A stretch of DNA of 64,000 nt from Arenimonas sp. SCN 70-307 (GTDB taxonomy: Bacteria; Pseudomonadota; Gammaproteobacteria; Xanthomonadales; Xanthomonadaceae). Shown here piece after piece: positions 45,798 through 57,116 of this stretch. The DNA lies in the NCBI RefSeq assembly GCF_001724815.1, contig NZ_MEDO01000007.1:1-64000 (forward strand), read 5' to 3'. Position 1 is the stretch's first letter. The number at the start of each line of letters is the position of its first letter. The notes under the pieces are model-generated. The model ran no database searches and was not told where the DNA came from. It saw only the letters and a program-made list of their open reading frames with translations. The translations under genes were made by a program, and so were the position numbers.

Positions 45798-46668
45798 GCC
45801 GCGCCTGGCGCGCTGGCTGCAGCGCGTCGAGGCCCGCCTCGAGGCCGCGTTGCCGGCCTCCGATGAATCCCCGCAGGGCCTGCACCGCGCCATGCGCCAC
45901 GCCGTGCTCGGCGGCGGCAAGCGCCTGCGCCCGATGCTGGTCTATGCCGCCGGCGCGGCCACCGGGGCCGACGAATCGCTGCTCGACGCGCCGGCCGCCG
46001 CCGTCGAACTGGTGCACGCCTTCTCGCTGGTGCACGACGACTTGCCGGCCATGGACGACGACGAGCTGCGCCGCGGCCGCCCCACCGTGCACGTGGCTTT
46101 CGACGAGGCCACCGCCATCCTCGCCGGCGATGCGCTGCAGGCCCTGGGCTTCAGCGTGCTGGCCGAAGAATCCCGCGCGCCCGACGCGCTGCGCGTCGCC
46201 TGGCTCGCGACCCTCGCCCGGGCCACCGGCGCCGCCGGCATGTGCGGCGGCCAGGCCCTGGACATGGACGGCACCGGCGCCGCGCTGGCCCTGGCCGAAC
46301 TCGAGCGCCTGCACGCGCTCAAGACCGGCGCGCTGATCCGCGCCGCCGTGCGCCTGGGCGCGCTGGCCGGCCGCGCCGACGCGGGCACGCTGGCCGCGCT
46401 CGACGACTACGCCTCGGCCCTGGGCCTGGCCTTCCAGATCCGCGACGACCTGCTCGACATCGAAGCCAGCAGCGAGCAGCTGGGCAAGACCGCCGGCAAG
46501 GACGCCGCCCAGGCCAAGTCCACCTACCCCGCGCTGCTGGGCGTGGACGGCGCGAAGGCCGCGCTGGCGCGCCAGGTGGCGCGCATGGACGCCGCGCTGT
46601 CCGGCCTGCCGGGCGAGCTCGACCCGCTGCGCGCGCTGGCGCGCCTGGCCGTCGAGCGTAGCCACTAA
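45787..46668 (+). CDS. ispA: Farnesyl diphosphate synthase
   Basis: A 293-residue trans-prenyltransferase. First Asp-rich motif [19 protein letters not shown], second [22 protein letters not shown], plus [12 protein letters not shown] near residue 43 and GGQALDM. It supplies farnesyl diphosphate to UppS. In E. coli dxs follows ispA; here a terminator follows instead. Confidence 0.97.
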   Translation: MAPEPRLARWLQRVEARLEAALPASDESPQGLHRAMRHAVLGGGKRLRPMLVYAAGAATGADESLLDAPAAAVELVHAFSLVHDDLPAMDDDELRRGRPTVHVAFDEATAILAGDALQALGFSVLAEESRAPDALRVAWLATLARATGAAGMCGGQALDMDGTGAALALAELERLHALKTGALIRAAVRLGALAGRADAGTLAALDDYASALGLAFQIRDDLLDIEASSEQLGKTAGKDAAQAKSTYPALLGVDGAKAALARQVARMDAALSGLPGELDPLRALARLAVERSH

Positions 46669-46687
46669 ACCCGCTCCTGCAAGAGCC

Positions 46688-46721
46688 AAAAAAAAGCGGC
46701 CCGGGGGCCGCTTTCTTTTTT
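46688..46721. terminator. Bidirectional rho-independent terminator
   Basis: AAAAGCGGCC / GGCCGCTTT stem with A-run on the left and T-run on the right, between the convergent ispA and DUF4870 genes. It can serve both strands. Confidence 0.9.
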
Positions 46722-46739
46722 GCCGCGATGTCGCCGCGA

Positions 46740-47090
46740 TCAGGAGATCAGGCGGATCGACACCGGATAGCGGTAGTCCTCGCCCTTGTTGGACGCGACG
46801 CCCGCCAGGATGCAGAACACCAGGTTGCCGATCCAGATGACCGGATAGAGCAGGAAGCCGATGGCGATGAACGAGAGCACGATGGCGACGAACCACGCCA
46901 GGATGATCGTGATCTGGAAGTTCAGCGCTTCCTTCGCCTGGCCGGTGATCCAGGACTTCTCCGGCTTGTCCTTGTTGATCAGCCAGATGATGAGCGGGAC
47001 GATGAAGCTGGCGATGATGCCCGAGAGGTGGGTGATCAGCGCGATGGTGCGGTCTTCCTGCGGTGCAGCGGACTGGACTTGGTCGTTCAC
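46740..47090 (-). CDS. DUF4870 family membrane protein
   Basis: A 116-residue protein with three membrane helices, typical of DUF4870: EDRTIALITHLSGIIASFIVPLIIWLINKDK, then WITGQAKEALNFQITIILAWFVAIV and a C-terminal helix pair. The start is taken as GTG 47090 because GGGGAG stands at the right distance; an ATG at 47171 would add a basic, non-conserved extension. Function unknown. Confidence 0.88.
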   Translation of the reverse strand: MNDQVQSAAPQEDRTIALITHLSGIIASFIVPLIIWLINKDKPEKSWITGQAKEALNFQITIILAWFVAIVLSFIAIGFLLYPVIWIGNLVFCILAGVASNKGEDYRYPVSIRLIS

Positions 47091-47190
47091 GAGGCTCCCC
47101 TTTCTTCGAAGGCGCGACGCCACCCGGCGCCGCAACCCGGACACTGTCCGACCTCGTGAAGGCAGTGTCAAGCCATGCCCGGGGGCCGGC

Positions 47191-48549
47191 TCAGGCCTCG
47201 CCGGCCACCATCATCCGCCCCACCAGCAGGGAGCCCATGGCGATGTGCGAGCGCGGGTCCACGTCGGCGCCGATGGCCTCGATGGCCTGGAACATCTCCG
47301 GCAGGCGGCCCGCGATGGTGAGCTCGTCCACCGGGTGCACGATGCGCCCGCCTTCGACCCAGAAGCCCGAGGCGCCGCGCGAATAATCGCCGGTGACGGT
47401 GTTGGCGCCCTGCCCCATCATCTCGGTCACCAGCAGGCCGGTGCCCATGCCGCGCAGCATCTCGTCGAGGTCGCGGGCGTTGGCCGAGACGCGCAGGTTG
47501 TGCACGCCGCCGGCGTTGCCGGTGCTCTCGAGGCCCAGCTTGCGCGCGGAGTAGCTCGAGAGCAGGTAGCGAACGAGCACGCCGTCGCGCACCAGGTCGG
47601 AATCGACGGTGGCCACGCCTTCGTGGTCGAAGCTGGTCGAACGCAGGCCGCGCGGCAGGTGCGGACGCTCTTCGATCGACAGCCAGTCCGGGAAGATGCG
47701 CTTGCCGGCGTGGTCGAGCAGGAAGCTGGCCTTGCGGTAGAGCGCGCCGCCCGAGACCGCGCCCAGCAGGTGGCCGACGAAGCTGCGCGACATCTCCGGC
47801 GCGAACAGCACCGGGTATTCGCCGGTGCGGATGGGCCGGGGCCCCAGGCGCGCCACCGTGCGCTCGGCGGCCTTGCGGCCCACCTGCACGGGCGATTCGA
47901 GGTCGTCGGGCGACAGCGCGCTGGTGTACCAGTACTCGCGCTGCATGCGGTCGCCGCGGCCGGCGATCAGCGAGGCCGAGATCGAGTGGTTGGTGCCGCG
48001 CTCGGCGCCCAGGAAACCGTGGCTGTTGGCGTACACCGACACGCTGTCGCCGCTGTGCACCGAAGCGCCGTCGGAATTTGCGATGCGCGGATCGGCCTCG
48101 CGGCCCGCGGCCTCGGCCTGCAGGGCCAGGGCGATGGCCGCATCGGCGTCGATGCTCCACGGATGCCAGCCGTCGAACTCGCGCAGGTCGGTGGCCATTC
48201 GCGCGGCATCGGCCAGGCCGTTGCAGGGGTCGGGCTCGGTATGCCGGGCGATGGCGCAGGCCTGCTCGACGGTGGCCGCGAGGCTGCCCGGCTGCAGGTC
48301 GGCGGTGCTGGCGTTGCCCTTGCGCTGGCCGAAGTACACGGCCACGGCCACGCCGCGGTCGCGCGTGCGCTCGACGGTCTCGACCTCGCCCATGCGCACG
48401 TTCACCGACAGGCCGGTGTCGTCGTTGAGCAGCACGTCGGCCTGGCTGGCGCCGCGGGCCGCGGCCAGGCGCAGCACCTCGCGGGCGGCCTCGGCCAGGC
48501 GGGCCTGGCGGGCGGCGGAATCATCACTGGCTGCGATGGCAGGGCTCAT
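47191..48549 (-). CDS. pmbA: Metalloprotease subunit TldE (PmbA)
   Basis: A 452-residue protein of the TldE/PmbA family. Family blocks: VRMGEVETVERTRDRGVAVAVYFGQRKGNAST, FAPEMSRSFVGHLLGAVSGGALYRK, STSFDHEGVATVDSDLVRDGVL and TGNAGGVHNLRVSAN. It lacks the HExxxH zinc motif, as expected: TldE pairs with TldD (encoded at 49130-50572), which has it. The heterodimer processes peptides such as microcin B17 and CcdA in E. coli. Divergent from darP. Confidence 0.97.
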   Translation of the reverse strand: MSPAIAASDDSAARQARLAEAAREVLRLAAARGASQADVLLNDDTGLSVNVRMGEVETVERTRDRGVAVAVYFGQRKGNASTADLQPGSLAATVEQACAIARHTEPDPCNGLADAARMATDLREFDGWHPWSIDADAAIALALQAEAAGREADPRIANSDGASVHSGDSVSVYANSHGFLGAERGTNHSISASLIAGRGDRMQREYWYTSALSPDDLESPVQVGRKAAERTVARLGPRPIRTGEYPVLFAPEMSRSFVGHLLGAVSGGALYRKASFLLDHAGKRIFPDWLSIEERPHLPRGLRSTSFDHEGVATVDSDLVRDGVLVRYLLSSYSARKLGLESTGNAGGVHNLRVSANARDLDEMLRGMGTGLLVTEMMGQGANTVTGDYSRGASGFWVEGGRIVHPVDELTIAGRLPEMFQAIEAIGADVDPRSHIAMGSLLVGRMMVAGEA

Positions 48550-48584
48550 GGGCGTATCCTTTCGCTCAGGAAGGAAGGTGGACG

Positions 48585-49124
48585 ATGCATCAGACGGACG
48601 AATTCGACGACGAGGGCGACGACCTCGGCCCCAGCCGCAGCGAGCGGCGCCGCGAGGCGCTGGAGGTGCTGGAGCTGGCGCGCCGCCTGGTCGAGCAGAG
48701 CGAGGCGCGGCTGGCGCAGATCCCGATGGACGAGGACCTGCGCGACCTGGTGCTGGCCTCGCGCAAGATCACCGCGCAGATCGCCCGCAAGCGCCAGATC
48801 CAGTTCCTGGCCAAGCACATGCGGCGCGAGGACGACGAGGCCCTGGGCCTGATCCGCGCCGCGCTCGACCACGACCGCGCCGACCACCGGCGCGAGGCGC
48901 AGGCCCTGCACGAGGTCGAGCACTGGCGCGACCGGCTCATCGCCGAAGGCGACGAGGCCCTGGCCGAACTGCTGTCCGCGCACCCGGCCGCCGACCGCCA
49001 GCACCTTCGCCAGCTGGCCCGCAACGCCCAGCAGGAAAAACTCAAGAACAAACCCCCGCACGCCTACCGCGAACTCTTCCGCGAACTGCGCGAGCTGCTT
49101 TCCGGGGCGCCCGAAGCCGACTAG
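48585..49124 (+). CDS. darP: Ribosome biogenesis factor DarP (YjgA, DUF615)
   Basis: A 179-residue protein with the DUF615 pattern: SRSERRREALEVLELARRLVEQSEARLAQIPMDEDLRDLVLASRKI, then RKRQIQFLAKHMRRED and NAQQEKLKNKPPHAYRELFRELREL. DarP helps late 50S subunit assembly in E. coli. The divergent arrangement with pmbA is the same as in E. coli. An acidic N-terminus (DEFDDEGDD) precedes the domain. Confidence 0.95.
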   Translation: MHQTDEFDDEGDDLGPSRSERRREALEVLELARRLVEQSEARLAQIPMDEDLRDLVLASRKITAQIARKRQIQFLAKHMRREDDEALGLIRAALDHDRADHRREAQALHEVEHWRDRLIAEGDEALAELLSAHPAADRQHLRQLARNAQQEKLKNKPPHAYRELFRELRELLSGAPEAD

Positions 49125-49129
49125 TCGGC

Positions 49130-50572
49130 TCACGCCCGGGTGCCGCCGACGGTCATGGCGTCGATGCGCAGGGTGGGTTGGCCGACGCCGACGGGCACGG
49201 ACTGGCCGTCCTTGCCGCAGATGCCCACGCCCTCGTCGAGTTTCAGGTCGTTGCCGACCATCGACACGCGGGTCATCGCCTCGGGCCCGTTGCCGATCAG
49301 CGTGGCGCCCTTCACCGGGCGGGTGATGCGGCCGTTTTCGATCAGGTAGGCCTCGGTGGCCGAGAACACGAACTTGCCGCTGGTGATGTCCACCTGGCCG
49401 CCGCCGAAGTTGGGCGCGTAGAGGCCCTTCTCCACCGACGCGATGATCTCGCCCGGGTCGTGCGGCCCGGCCAGCATGTAGGTGTTGGTCATGCGCGGCA
49501 TGGTCAGCTGCGCGAAGCTCTCGCGGCGGCCGTTGCCGGTGGGCGCCACGCCCATCAGGCGGGCGTTGAGCGTGTCCTGCAGGTAGCCGCGCAGGATGCC
49601 GTCCTCGATGAGCGTGGTGCACTGCGTGGGCGTGCCCTCGTCGTCGACGTTGAGCGAACCGCGGCGCCCGGCCAGGGTGCCGTCGTCGACGATGGTGACG
49701 CCCGGCGCCGCCACGCGCTCGCCGATGCGCCCGGCGTACACCGAGGTGCCCTTGCGGTTGAAGTCGCCCTCCAGGCCGTGGCCCACCGCCTCGTGCAGCA
49801 GCACGCCCGGCCAGCCCGGGCCCAGCACCACAGGCATGGTGCCGGCCGGCGCGTCCACCGCCTCCAGCGCCACCAGGGCCTGGCGCAGCGCCTCGCGCGC
49901 CACCTCGCGCGGCTTGTCGCCCGCGAGCAGCACTTCGTAACCGTAGCGCCCGCCGGCGCCGGCGTAGCCCTGCTCGCGCCGGCCGCCCTGCTCGACGATC
50001 ACCTGCACATTGAAGCGCACCAGCGGCCGCACGTCGGCGGCGAGCACGCCGTCGCTGCGCGCCACCAGCACCGTGTCCACGCCGCCCGACAGGCTCACCA
50101 CCACCTGCTTCACGCGCGGGTCGGCGTCGCGCAGCCACTGGTCGACCTCGCGCAGCGCGCCGATCTTGGCGTCGGCCGCCATGCCTTCGATCGGATCGAG
50201 CGCCGGGTACAGCGCGCGCCCGGGCACCACCACGCGCTGGCCGGCGCCGTGGGCGCGGCCGTCGCGGCTGATCGCACGCGCGGCCGCGGCCGACTCGAGC
50301 AGCGCCTCGGCGCGGATGTCGTCGGAATAAGCGAAGCCGGTCTTCTCGCCGCTCACCGCGCGCACGCCGACGCCCTGCTCGATCGAGTGCGAGCCGTCCT
50401 TGACGATGCCGTCCTCGACCACCCAGCCCTCGCGGCGCGAATGCTGGAAATACAGGTCGCCGAAATCCACGCCCGGACCCATCAGGCGGCCGAAGGCGTC
50501 GTCGAGCGCGTCCAGGCCGAGGCCGGTGGGGGTGAGCAGGCGCGACTGCGCCAGGGTCAGCGGGGAAGTCAT
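49130..50572 (-). CDS. tldD: Metalloprotease TldD
   Basis: A 480-residue protease subunit. The zinc motif [12 protein letters not shown] is intact; [50 protein letters not shown] is the N-terminal family region and the C-terminus holds [21 protein letters not shown]. It works with TldE encoded nearby. ATG 50572 gives the standard length; an upstream start at 50635 is unlikely. Last gene of the leuS to tldD run, 59 bases after yhdP, so it may have an extra promoter. Confidence 0.97.
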   Translation of the reverse strand: MTSPLTLAQSRLLTPTGLGLDALDDAFGRLMGPGVDFGDLYFQHSRREGWVVEDGIVKDGSHSIEQGVGVRAVSGEKTGFAYSDDIRAEALLESAAAARAISRDGRAHGAGQRVVVPGRALYPALDPIEGMAADAKIGALREVDQWLRDADPRVKQVVVSLSGGVDTVLVARSDGVLAADVRPLVRFNVQVIVEQGGRREQGYAGAGGRYGYEVLLAGDKPREVAREALRQALVALEAVDAPAGTMPVVLGPGWPGVLLHEAVGHGLEGDFNRKGTSVYAGRIGERVAAPGVTIVDDGTLAGRRGSLNVDDEGTPTQCTTLIEDGILRGYLQDTLNARLMGVAPTGNGRRESFAQLTMPRMTNTYMLAGPHDPGEIIASVEKGLYAPNFGGGQVDITSGKFVFSATEAYLIENGRITRPVKGATLIGNGPEAMTRVSMVGNDLKLDEGVGICGKDGQSVPVGVGQPTLRIDAMTVGGTRA

Positions 50573-50631
50573 CCGGGGGATTGCTCGCGGGAAAACACTA
50601 GTTTCCCAGATGCGGCCCCCGGCCGCCCGCT

Positions 50632-53600
50632 TCAAGGCTGGCGCGGCGGCGCCGAAGCCGGCGGCTGGCCCTTTTCGATCACTTCCACCACCGGGTCGCC
50701 CCAGGGACCGGTGACCCGGTAGACCGTGCGCGCGGCCTCCTTGAGCGGCTGCTGCAGCACTGCCTGGGCCACCGCGCCCACCGCCGCGCCCACCGGACCA
50801 CCGGCCAGCGCGCCGATGGCGGGCAGCACGCCGCCGGCCTTGGGCAAGACTTCGATGCGTTGGTCGTACTGCTGGCGACGCAGGTCGGTCGAGCCGCTGA
50901 TGCGGATTTCGGCCGCCGGCCCGTTGATGAGCAGCAGGTCGGTGCTGGCGGTGCCGTTGGCGAACACGAACTCGCCGGCCATGGTGTTGAATCCGAAGCC
51001 CTTGTTGAAGAAGTCCTTGAAGTCGAGCGTCAGCCGGCGCGGGATCTCGGCCAGGGAAATCAGGCCCAGCACGCGCCCGCCGCCGCCCGGCTCGAGCTCC
51101 AGCAGCGCGCCCTCGCCCACGTCCACCTTGAAGCGGCCGTTGAAGCGCGCCAGCGAGAACTCGCCCGGCGAGCCCTGCCAGTAGCCGTCGAGGCGACCGG
51201 TGGTGGGGCCGTCCTCGATCATGCCGCCCAGGCCGAAGGCGCCGAGCAGGTCGCCCAGCGCGTCGGCGCCGAACTCGACCTCGAACTGCGAGCGCGACAG
51301 GCCGGCGCTGGTGCGCCGCCAGTCGCCGCTGGCGTCGAGCCGGAAGCTGGCCGAACGGGTGCGGAAACGTTCGATGTGCAGGCCGTCGCCGCGCGGGCGG
51401 GCCTGCAGTTCGGCGCGTCCCAGCACGAGGGTGCCGACGCGAAGGTCGGCCACTTCGAAATCCAGCGGCGGGATCGCGCCCGGGTCCTGGCCCGGCCGCG
51501 GCGGCGGGCCCGCTTCGCCGGGCAAGGCGGCCAGGGCCGACTCCGGCGTGGCCAGCGGCGCCGGGCCGACCCGGTCGGGGTCGCTGGCCGGGTCATCCAC
51601 CACGGCCTTGTCGGCCCAGTGCAGGCGCGCGAGGCGGCCGCGCACGGCGGCGCCCTCGGCCGCGGGCACTTCGATTTCGCCGGCCAGGGCCGGGCCGTCG
51701 AAATCCACGCGCAGGCGCTGCGGGTCGCGGCGCAGGCGCACGCGGGTGTCGGGGAAGGGCGAGCCCAGCAGGTCGAGCGAAGCCACCTGCAGGTCGACCG
51801 AGCGCAGCAGGCTGCCGCGGGACTTGCCCTGCGGCGCGTCGCCCTCGCTGGCGAAGCCGATCCAGCCGGCCGCATCGAGCGTCGCGGCGCGGCCTTCCAC
51901 CACCAGGCCGCTGTCGGGCAGGTCCAGGCTGCCGCCGTCGCCGCCCAGCTGCAGCACGCCCGCCAGCTCGCCCTGCTCGCCGAAGCGGCCGCGCAGGCGC
52001 GCCAGCTCGCCCAGGCGCAGCTGTACTTCACCGGCGCTGACCGGCAGCGGCAGGTCCAGGCGCAGCGGCAGGCCCACTTCCGGCGCCTTGGCCAGCGGCG
52101 CCGGCAGGCCCAGGGCCACGCCGGCCAGGTCGCTCTCGACGCGCAGGCGCGCCGGTGGCGCCGCCTGGCCCGGCGGCGTGGCGGGCACGTCCACGCGGAT
52201 GTCCCAGTCGGCGACGCCCGACACATGCGGCTGCAGCCAGTCCAGCGGCTCGTGCCGCGCCAGCAGGCCGACGATGGGAAAGCTGCCGCGCAGCCGCGCG
52301 CGCGCCGCCAGCGCCGGGTCGTCGGTGTCGTGGCCGACGGCCAGGTTGAACACGCCGGGCTGGCCGTCGAACTCCACCGCGAGTTCCTCGGTGTAGAAGC
52401 CGCCGGCGCTGAAGTGCGTGCGGCCGTTGACCTTGCGCAGTTCCACCTGCCAGCGCGGGTCGGCCAACTGCGCGTCGGCCAGGTCGAGGCGGCCCTCGAT
52501 GCGGCGATCGCCCAGGCGCTCGGCCAGCGGCAGGTCCAGCACCAGGTCCACCACGGCGCCGCCGGCCATGCGGCCGTTGCGCAGGTGCTCGCCGTGGGTT
52601 TCGGCCAGCGGGCTGGCCAGCATCAATGCCTGCAGGTTTTCCGCACGGGTGCCCGAGCGCACGTCGAGCAGCAGGCGCGGGTCCTTGAAGTCGGCGATGC
52701 CGCCGGCGACGCGGTCGACCGGGTTGGCGGCGATCGCACCGCTGCCTTCGAGCGCCATGCCGGGGCCGTCGAAGGCCACCTGCAGGTCCATCTGCTCGGC
52801 ATCGGGCCAGGCCGGGTTGAAGCGCACGCGGGCTTCGGCGACGCGGGCGCGGGCGTCGAAGCGTCCCTGGCCCGCGCGGAAAGGCCAGTCGTCGAGGTCG
52901 CCGCCCAGCGCCGCGCGGCCCTCGCGCACCTCGCCTTCGAGCAGGGCGCTGTCGAGCCAGTCGATGGTGGCGGGCGGCATCTTGCCTTCGATCCAGAAAC
53001 GGCTGGCGGCCGTGACGGGCGTGGTGTCGACGTCGGCGGCGAGATCGAGCCGCGGCTTGCCGCCGTCGGCACCGAAGACCAGTTCCGCGCGCAGCCGGGT
53101 GCCGAAGTCGGCGCCGCGAACCGACAGGCCGCTCGCGCCGAGGGTCCAGCCCTCGGCACCGCGCCACCAGCCGAGCAGGCCGTCGAGGTCGAAATCCAGC
53201 GGCTCGCGGAAGCGACCGGGCCACTCGAAGCGGGCCGGCCCGCGGGTGAGCTGCAACACGCCGCCGTCCTGGTCGAGCGCGGCGTGGCCGGCCAGGCCCT
53301 GCATGCCGGGGCGGCCGGCGTTGGCCTGCCAGGCGACGTCGGCGAGCGTGGCTTCGCCGCGCCAGGCGCGCTCGTCGCCTTCGGCGTGCACGTTGCGCAG
53401 CTCGCCCTCGGGCGCGGCGCGGTGCAGCCACTGGCGCAGGCCCTCGGGCACCCGGGCGCTGAGGCTGGCGGCCTGGCGCACCGGCACCAGGTCCAGGCGC
53501 GGCGCCTGCAGCGCGAAGCGGCGGCCGCCGGCCAGCCACAGGCCGTCGAGACGACGCGGCTCGGCGCGGCCGGGCTCGTGGAAGTGCAGCTCGGGCGCGT

Positions 53601-54549
53601 GCAGCTGCCAGTCGCCCTGCTCGTTGGCCTGCCAGCGCGCCAGCAGGTTGGCGCGTTCGTAGGCCACCGGCGGCGAGGTGAGCACCTCGACGTCGCCCTC
53701 GGCGGGCAGCCAGGGCCGGCGCGCACCCATCGCCAGCGGTGCCAGGTCGGCGCGGGTGCGCACGTCCATCACGCGCTGCGCCTCGATGCGCGCCCACAGG
53801 TCGATGCGGCCGCTGCCGGCCATCACCAGTCCGGTGTCGGCGATCAGCGCCGACCAGGCCGAAAGGTCCAGCCGCTCGCCTCCGGCCCAGAGCCGGCCCG
53901 ACCAGTCGGTGCGGTCGAGCTCGGCCACCGCGGCCATCGGCGCCGAGGCGGGGTCGGCCCAGGCACGCAGTCCGGCGCGGACGGAGCCGCCGCCCACGCG
54001 CAGGCGCAGGTCGACGCGCGGCAGTTCCAGGGGCCGGCGCAGCGCCGGCGAGCGCACGCTCAGCCGCGCCTGTTCGACCTGCAGCTCGCCCAGGGCTTCG
54101 AGGGTGTCGAGCGGGTCCACGCCGGGCTGCGGCTCGAACGGCAGGCCGGCCACGCGCCAGCGCCTGTCCCCGCCCTGCTCGAGCACCAGCGCCAGGTCGC
54201 GCACCTTCAGCGCGGTCAGCGGCTCGCCCGGCAGCAGGCCCGAATACACCGACACCAGCAGCTCGGCTTCGCCGATCGCCAGCTGGCGCTCCCCGGCGCC
54301 AATGCGCAGGCCCTGCAGGGTGAAGCGCGGGCCGTGGCGGGTCCACTCGCCGCGCGCCCCCTCGAAGGCCACCGGCTGGCCGATGCGCTCGGACAGCCAG
54401 CCGGCCACCTTGTCGGGATGGCGCTCGACCAGCGGCAGCAGCTGGTTGAGCGCGGCCACGCCGGTGGCCAGCAGGATCAGCACGACCAGCGCGCCATAAC
54501 CCAGCAGGCGGCGGGCGTGGCGGATCCGGCGGCGCAGCGGGCTGCTCAT
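50632..54549 (-). CDS. yhdP: YhdP family AsmA-like envelope protein
   Basis: A 1305-residue protein. One N-terminal membrane helix (residues about 15-38, [23 protein letters not shown]) anchors a very large periplasmic part with repeating beta segments, the pattern of bridge-like AsmA proteins that carry phospholipids between the membranes. A C-terminal family region includes [34 protein letters not shown] and [28 protein letters not shown]. Length is typical for YhdP. Located between rng and tldD as in E. coli. Confidence 0.96.
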   Translation of the reverse strand: MSSPLRRRIRHARRLLGYGALVVLILLATGVAALNQLLPLVERHPDKVAGWLSERIGQPVAFEGARGEWTRHGPRFTLQGLRIGAGERQLAIGEAELLVSVYSGLLPGEPLTALKVRDLALVLEQGGDRRWRVAGLPFEPQPGVDPLDTLEALGELQVEQARLSVRSPALRRPLELPRVDLRLRVGGGSVRAGLRAWADPASAPMAAVAELDRTDWSGRLWAGGERLDLSAWSALIADTGLVMAGSGRIDLWARIEAQRVMDVRTRADLAPLAMGARRPWLPAEGDVEVLTSPPVAYERANLLARWQANEQGDWQLHAPELHFHEPGRAEPRRLDGLWLAGGRRFALQAPRLDLVPVRQAASLSARVPEGLRQWLHRAAPEGELRNVHAEGDERAWRGEATLADVAWQANAGRPGMQGLAGHAALDQDGGVLQLTRGPARFEWPGRFREPLDFDLDGLLGWWRGAEGWTLGASGLSVRGADFGTRLRAELVFGADGGKPRLDLAADVDTTPVTAASRFWIEGKMPPATIDWLDSALLEGEVREGRAALGGDLDDWPFRAGQGRFDARARVAEARVRFNPAWPDAEQMDLQVAFDGPGMALEGSGAIAANPVDRVAGGIADFKDPRLLLDVRSGTRAENLQALMLASPLAETHGEHLRNGRMAGGAVVDLVLDLPLAERLGDRRIEGRLDLADAQLADPRWQVELRKVNGRTHFSAGGFYTEELAVEFDGQPGVFNLAVGHDTDDPALAARARLRGSFPIVGLLARHEPLDWLQPHVSGVADWDIRVDVPATPPGQAAPPARLRVESDLAGVALGLPAPLAKAPEVGLPLRLDLPLPVSAGEVQLRLGELARLRGRFGEQGELAGVLQLGGDGGSLDLPDSGLVVEGRAATLDAAGWIGFASEGDAPQGKSRGSLLRSVDLQVASLDLLGSPFPDTRVRLRRDPQRLRVDFDGPALAGEIEVPAAEGAAVRGRLARLHWADKAVVDDPASDPDRVGPAPLATPESALAALPGEAGPPPRPGQDPGAIPPLDFEVADLRVGTLVLGRAELQARPRGDGLHIERFRTRSASFRLDASGDWRRTSAGLSRSQFEVEFGADALGDLLGAFGLGGMIEDGPTTGRLDGYWQGSPGEFSLARFNGRFKVDVGEGALLELEPGGGGRVLGLISLAEIPRRLTLDFKDFFNKGFGFNTMAGEFVFANGTASTDLLLINGPAAEIRISGSTDLRRQQYDQRIEVLPKAGGVLPAIGALAGGPVGAAVGAVAQAVLQQPLKEAARTVYRVTGPWGDPVVEVIEKGQPPASAPPRQP

Positions 54550-54556
54550 CGCGAGC

Positions 54557-56047
54557 TCAGAGCAGGACCACGTCGTACTGTTCCTGCGCGTACTGCTCGT
54601 CGGCCTGGAAACGGATGGACTTGCCCAGGAACTCCTCGAGCTCGGCCACCGCGGCCGATTCCTCGTCAGTGATCTTGTTGACCACCTTGGGCGAGGCGAT
54701 CACCAGCAGCTGCGAGGCCTCGAACTGGCGCACGGCGCGGGTGATCTCGCGGAAGATCTCGTAGGTCAGGGTCTCGGTGGTCTTGAGCGTGCCGCGGCCG
54801 CCGCACTCGTGGCAGGGCTCGCACAGCTGGCGCTCGAGGCTGTCGGTGGTGCGCTTGCGGGTCATCTCGACCAGGCCCAGCGGCGAGAACTCGTGCACCG
54901 AGGTGCGCGCATGGTCGTGCGCCAGGCCCTTTTCGAGCGTGCGCAGCACCTGGCGCTTGTGCTCGTCGTCGGTCATGTCGATGAAGTCGATGATGATGAT
55001 GCCGCCGAGGTTGCGCAGGCGCAGCTGGCGCGCCACCGCCTGCGCCGCCTCGAGGTTGGTGCGGTAGACGGTTTCCTCGAGGTTGCGCTGGCCCAGGAAG
55101 CTGCCGGTGTTGACGTCGACGGTGGCCATGGCCTCGGTCTGGTCGATCACCAGGTAGCCGCCGGACTTGAGCGGCACTTCCTTCTGCAGGGCGCGCTGGA
55201 TTTCGTCCTCGACGCCGTACAGGTCGAAGATCGGCCGCTCGCCGGCGTAGTGCTCGATGCGCGCGGCCAGCTCGGGCATGAACTGGCGGGCGAAGGCGCT
55301 GAGCTTGTCGTAGGCCTCGCGCGAATCGACCCGCACGGTGTCGACGTTCTTGCGCATCAGGTCGCGCACGGTGCGCATCGGCAGCGAAAGGTCTTCGTAG
55401 ATGCGCTGGCCGACCTTCCGGCTGGCGCTGGCCTCGCGCACGGCCTCCCAGGCCTTGCGCAGGTAGTCCACGTCCTCGGCCAGGGCCTCGGCCGGCTGGC
55501 CTTCGGCGTTGGTGCGCACGATGTAGCCCTGGCCGCTGCCGTTGGCCTGTTCGCCGACGATGGCCTTGAGGCGGTTGCGCTCGGCCTCGTCCTCGATGCG
55601 GGCCGACACGCCCAGCACGCGCGAATGCGGCAGGAAGACGAGGTAGCGCGAAGGAATGGAGATCTGCGTGGTCAGGCGCGCGCCCTTGCTGCCGATCGGG
55701 TCCTTGACCACCTGCACGATGATTTCCTGGCCCTCGTGCACCAGCGAGCTGATGGCCGGCGTCGGGCCGGGCGGGGCCGCGTCGGGCTCGTCGCCGCCCT
55801 CGCCCGGCGGCGCCGCCGGCACGCGGGAGATGTCGGAGGCGTGCAGGAAAGCGGCGCGCTCGAGGCCGATCTCGACGAAGGCGGCCTGCATGCCGGGCAT
55901 CACCCGCTGCACGCGGCCCTTGTAGATGTTGCCGACCACGCCGCGGCGCGAAGCGCGCTCGATGTGCAGCTCCTGGAGCATGCCGTTCTCGACCACCGCC
56001 ACGCGGGTTTCGCGCGGGGTGACGTTGATAAGGATTTCCTCCGACAC
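54557..56047 (-). CDS. rng: Ribonuclease G
   Basis: A 496-residue endoribonuclease that matures 16S rRNA 5' ends and cuts mRNAs. The S1-like region begins GVVGNIYKGRVQRVMPGMQAAFVEIGLERAAFLHASD. The catalytic part has GGYLVIDQTEAMATVDVNTGSFLG and IIIIDFIDMTDDEHKRQVLRTLE (Asp pair), then the zinc-link-like CEPCHECGGRG. No C-terminal scaffold, which distinguishes it from RNase E. A proline/glycine-rich insert near residue 85 (PAAPPGEGGDEPDAAPPGPTP) is an addition in the S1 region. Confidence 0.97.
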   Translation of the reverse strand: MSEEILINVTPRETRVAVVENGMLQELHIERASRRGVVGNIYKGRVQRVMPGMQAAFVEIGLERAAFLHASDISRVPAAPPGEGGDEPDAAPPGPTPAISSLVHEGQEIIVQVVKDPIGSKGARLTTQISIPSRYLVFLPHSRVLGVSARIEDEAERNRLKAIVGEQANGSGQGYIVRTNAEGQPAEALAEDVDYLRKAWEAVREASASRKVGQRIYEDLSLPMRTVRDLMRKNVDTVRVDSREAYDKLSAFARQFMPELAARIEHYAGERPIFDLYGVEDEIQRALQKEVPLKSGGYLVIDQTEAMATVDVNTGSFLGQRNLEETVYRTNLEAAQAVARQLRLRNLGGIIIIDFIDMTDDEHKRQVLRTLEKGLAHDHARTSVHEFSPLGLVEMTRKRTTDSLERQLCEPCHECGGRGTLKTTETLTYEIFREITRAVRQFEASQLLVIASPKVVNKITDEESAAVAELEEFLGKSIRFQADEQYAQEQYDVVLL

Positions 56048-56057
56048 GCGGCGCTCC

Positions 56058-56627
56058 TCAGTCCATGAGGCCGAAATCGCGCAGCAGCCGCGCGGTTTCG
56101 TGCAGGGGCAGGCCCATCACGCCGGAATGGCTGCCGGCGAGGTGGGCGACGAAGGCCGCGGCGCGGCCCTGGATGGCGTAGGCACCGGCCTTGCCGAAAC
56201 ATTCGCCGGTGGCGATGTAGGCGGCGATGCGCGCCTCGGTGAGCTCCTCGAAGCGCACGTCGGTGACGCAGGTGGCGTGCGCCTCGCGGCCGGCGCTGAC
56301 CAGCCACAGGCTGGAGATGCAGCGGTGCGTGCGCCCCGACAGGCGGCGCAGCATGCGCGCGGCATCGTCGGCGTCGGCGGGCTTGCCGAAGACTTCGTCG
56401 CCCAGCACCACTTCGGTATCGGCGCCCAGCACCACCGCGCTGGGGTTGGCGACCACGGCCAGCAGGCCGGCGCCGGCCTTCTCGCGGGCGACGCGGCTGA
56501 CGTAGGCCTCGGGCGGTTCGCCGGGCTGGCGCTGTTCGGGCACGTCGACGTCGAGCAGGCCGAACTGAAGGCCGAGCTGGGCGAGCAGCTCGCGGCGGCG
56601 GGGGGATTGCGAGGCGAGGTAGAGCAT
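56058..56627 (-). CDS. maf: Maf-like nucleotide pyrophosphatase (YhdE type)
   Basis: A 189-residue house-cleaning pyrophosphatase acting on dTTP/UTP and modified nucleotides in relatives. Starts [58 protein letters not shown] holds the catalytic Asp, and [16 protein letters not shown] follows. Ten bases separate it from rng, as in the E. coli maf-rng pair. Confidence 0.96.
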   Translation of the reverse strand: MLYLASQSPRRRELLAQLGLQFGLLDVDVPEQRQPGEPPEAYVSRVAREKAGAGLLAVVANPSAVVLGADTEVVLGDEVFGKPADADDAARMLRRLSGRTHRCISSLWLVSAGREAHATCVTDVRFEELTEARIAAYIATGECFGKAGAYAIQGRAAAFVAHLAGSHSGVMGLPLHETARLLRDFGLMD

Positions 56628-56644
56628 CGCCCAAGGATAGCCGC

Positions 56645-57115
56645 TCAGGCCCGGTGGTAGGGATGGTTGGCGAGCAGGCTGCAGGCGCGATACAGCTGCT
56701 CGGCCAGCACCAGGCGCACCAGCATGTGCGGCAGGGTCAGCGGGCCCAGCGACCAGCGTTCATCGGCGCCGTCGAGCACCTCGGGGGCATGGCCCTCGGG
56801 GCCACCGATCAGGAAGGCGAGGTCGCGGCCCTGCTGGCGCCAGTGTTCCAGGCGCGCGGCCAGCTGTTCGGAGGAATGGGCCTTGCCGCGGCCGTCGAGC
56901 GCGACCACCCAGGCGCCGCGCGGCAGTGCCGCTTGCACCCGAACGCCTTCGTCGGCCATGGCCCGGGCGGCATCGCGGCCCTTGCCGCGCAGCCCGGGCG
57001 CCACCTCAACCAGTTCCAGCGGCAACCAGTGCGACAACCGCTTCTGGTACTCGGCAAAGCCCTCGGCCACCCATCCGGGCGCCTTTTCCCCCACCGCCAC
57101 CAGCCGCGCCTTCAT
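56645..57115 (-). CDS. rlmH: 23S rRNA (pseudouridine1915-N3)-methyltransferase
   Basis: A 156-residue SPOUT methyltransferase. The SAM-binding knot reads [44 protein letters not shown] and ends with [10 protein letters not shown]. Modifies pseudouridine 1915 of helix 69. Adjacent to rsfS with one base between, the conserved ybeA-ybeB arrangement. Confidence 0.98.
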   Translation of the reverse strand: MKARLVAVGEKAPGWVAEGFAEYQKRLSHWLPLELVEVAPGLRGKGRDAARAMADEGVRVQAALPRGAWVVALDGRGKAHSSEQLAARLEHWRQQGRDLAFLIGGPEGHAPEVLDGADERWSLGPLTLPHMLVRLVLAEQLYRACSLLANHPYHRA

Positions 57116-57116
57116 C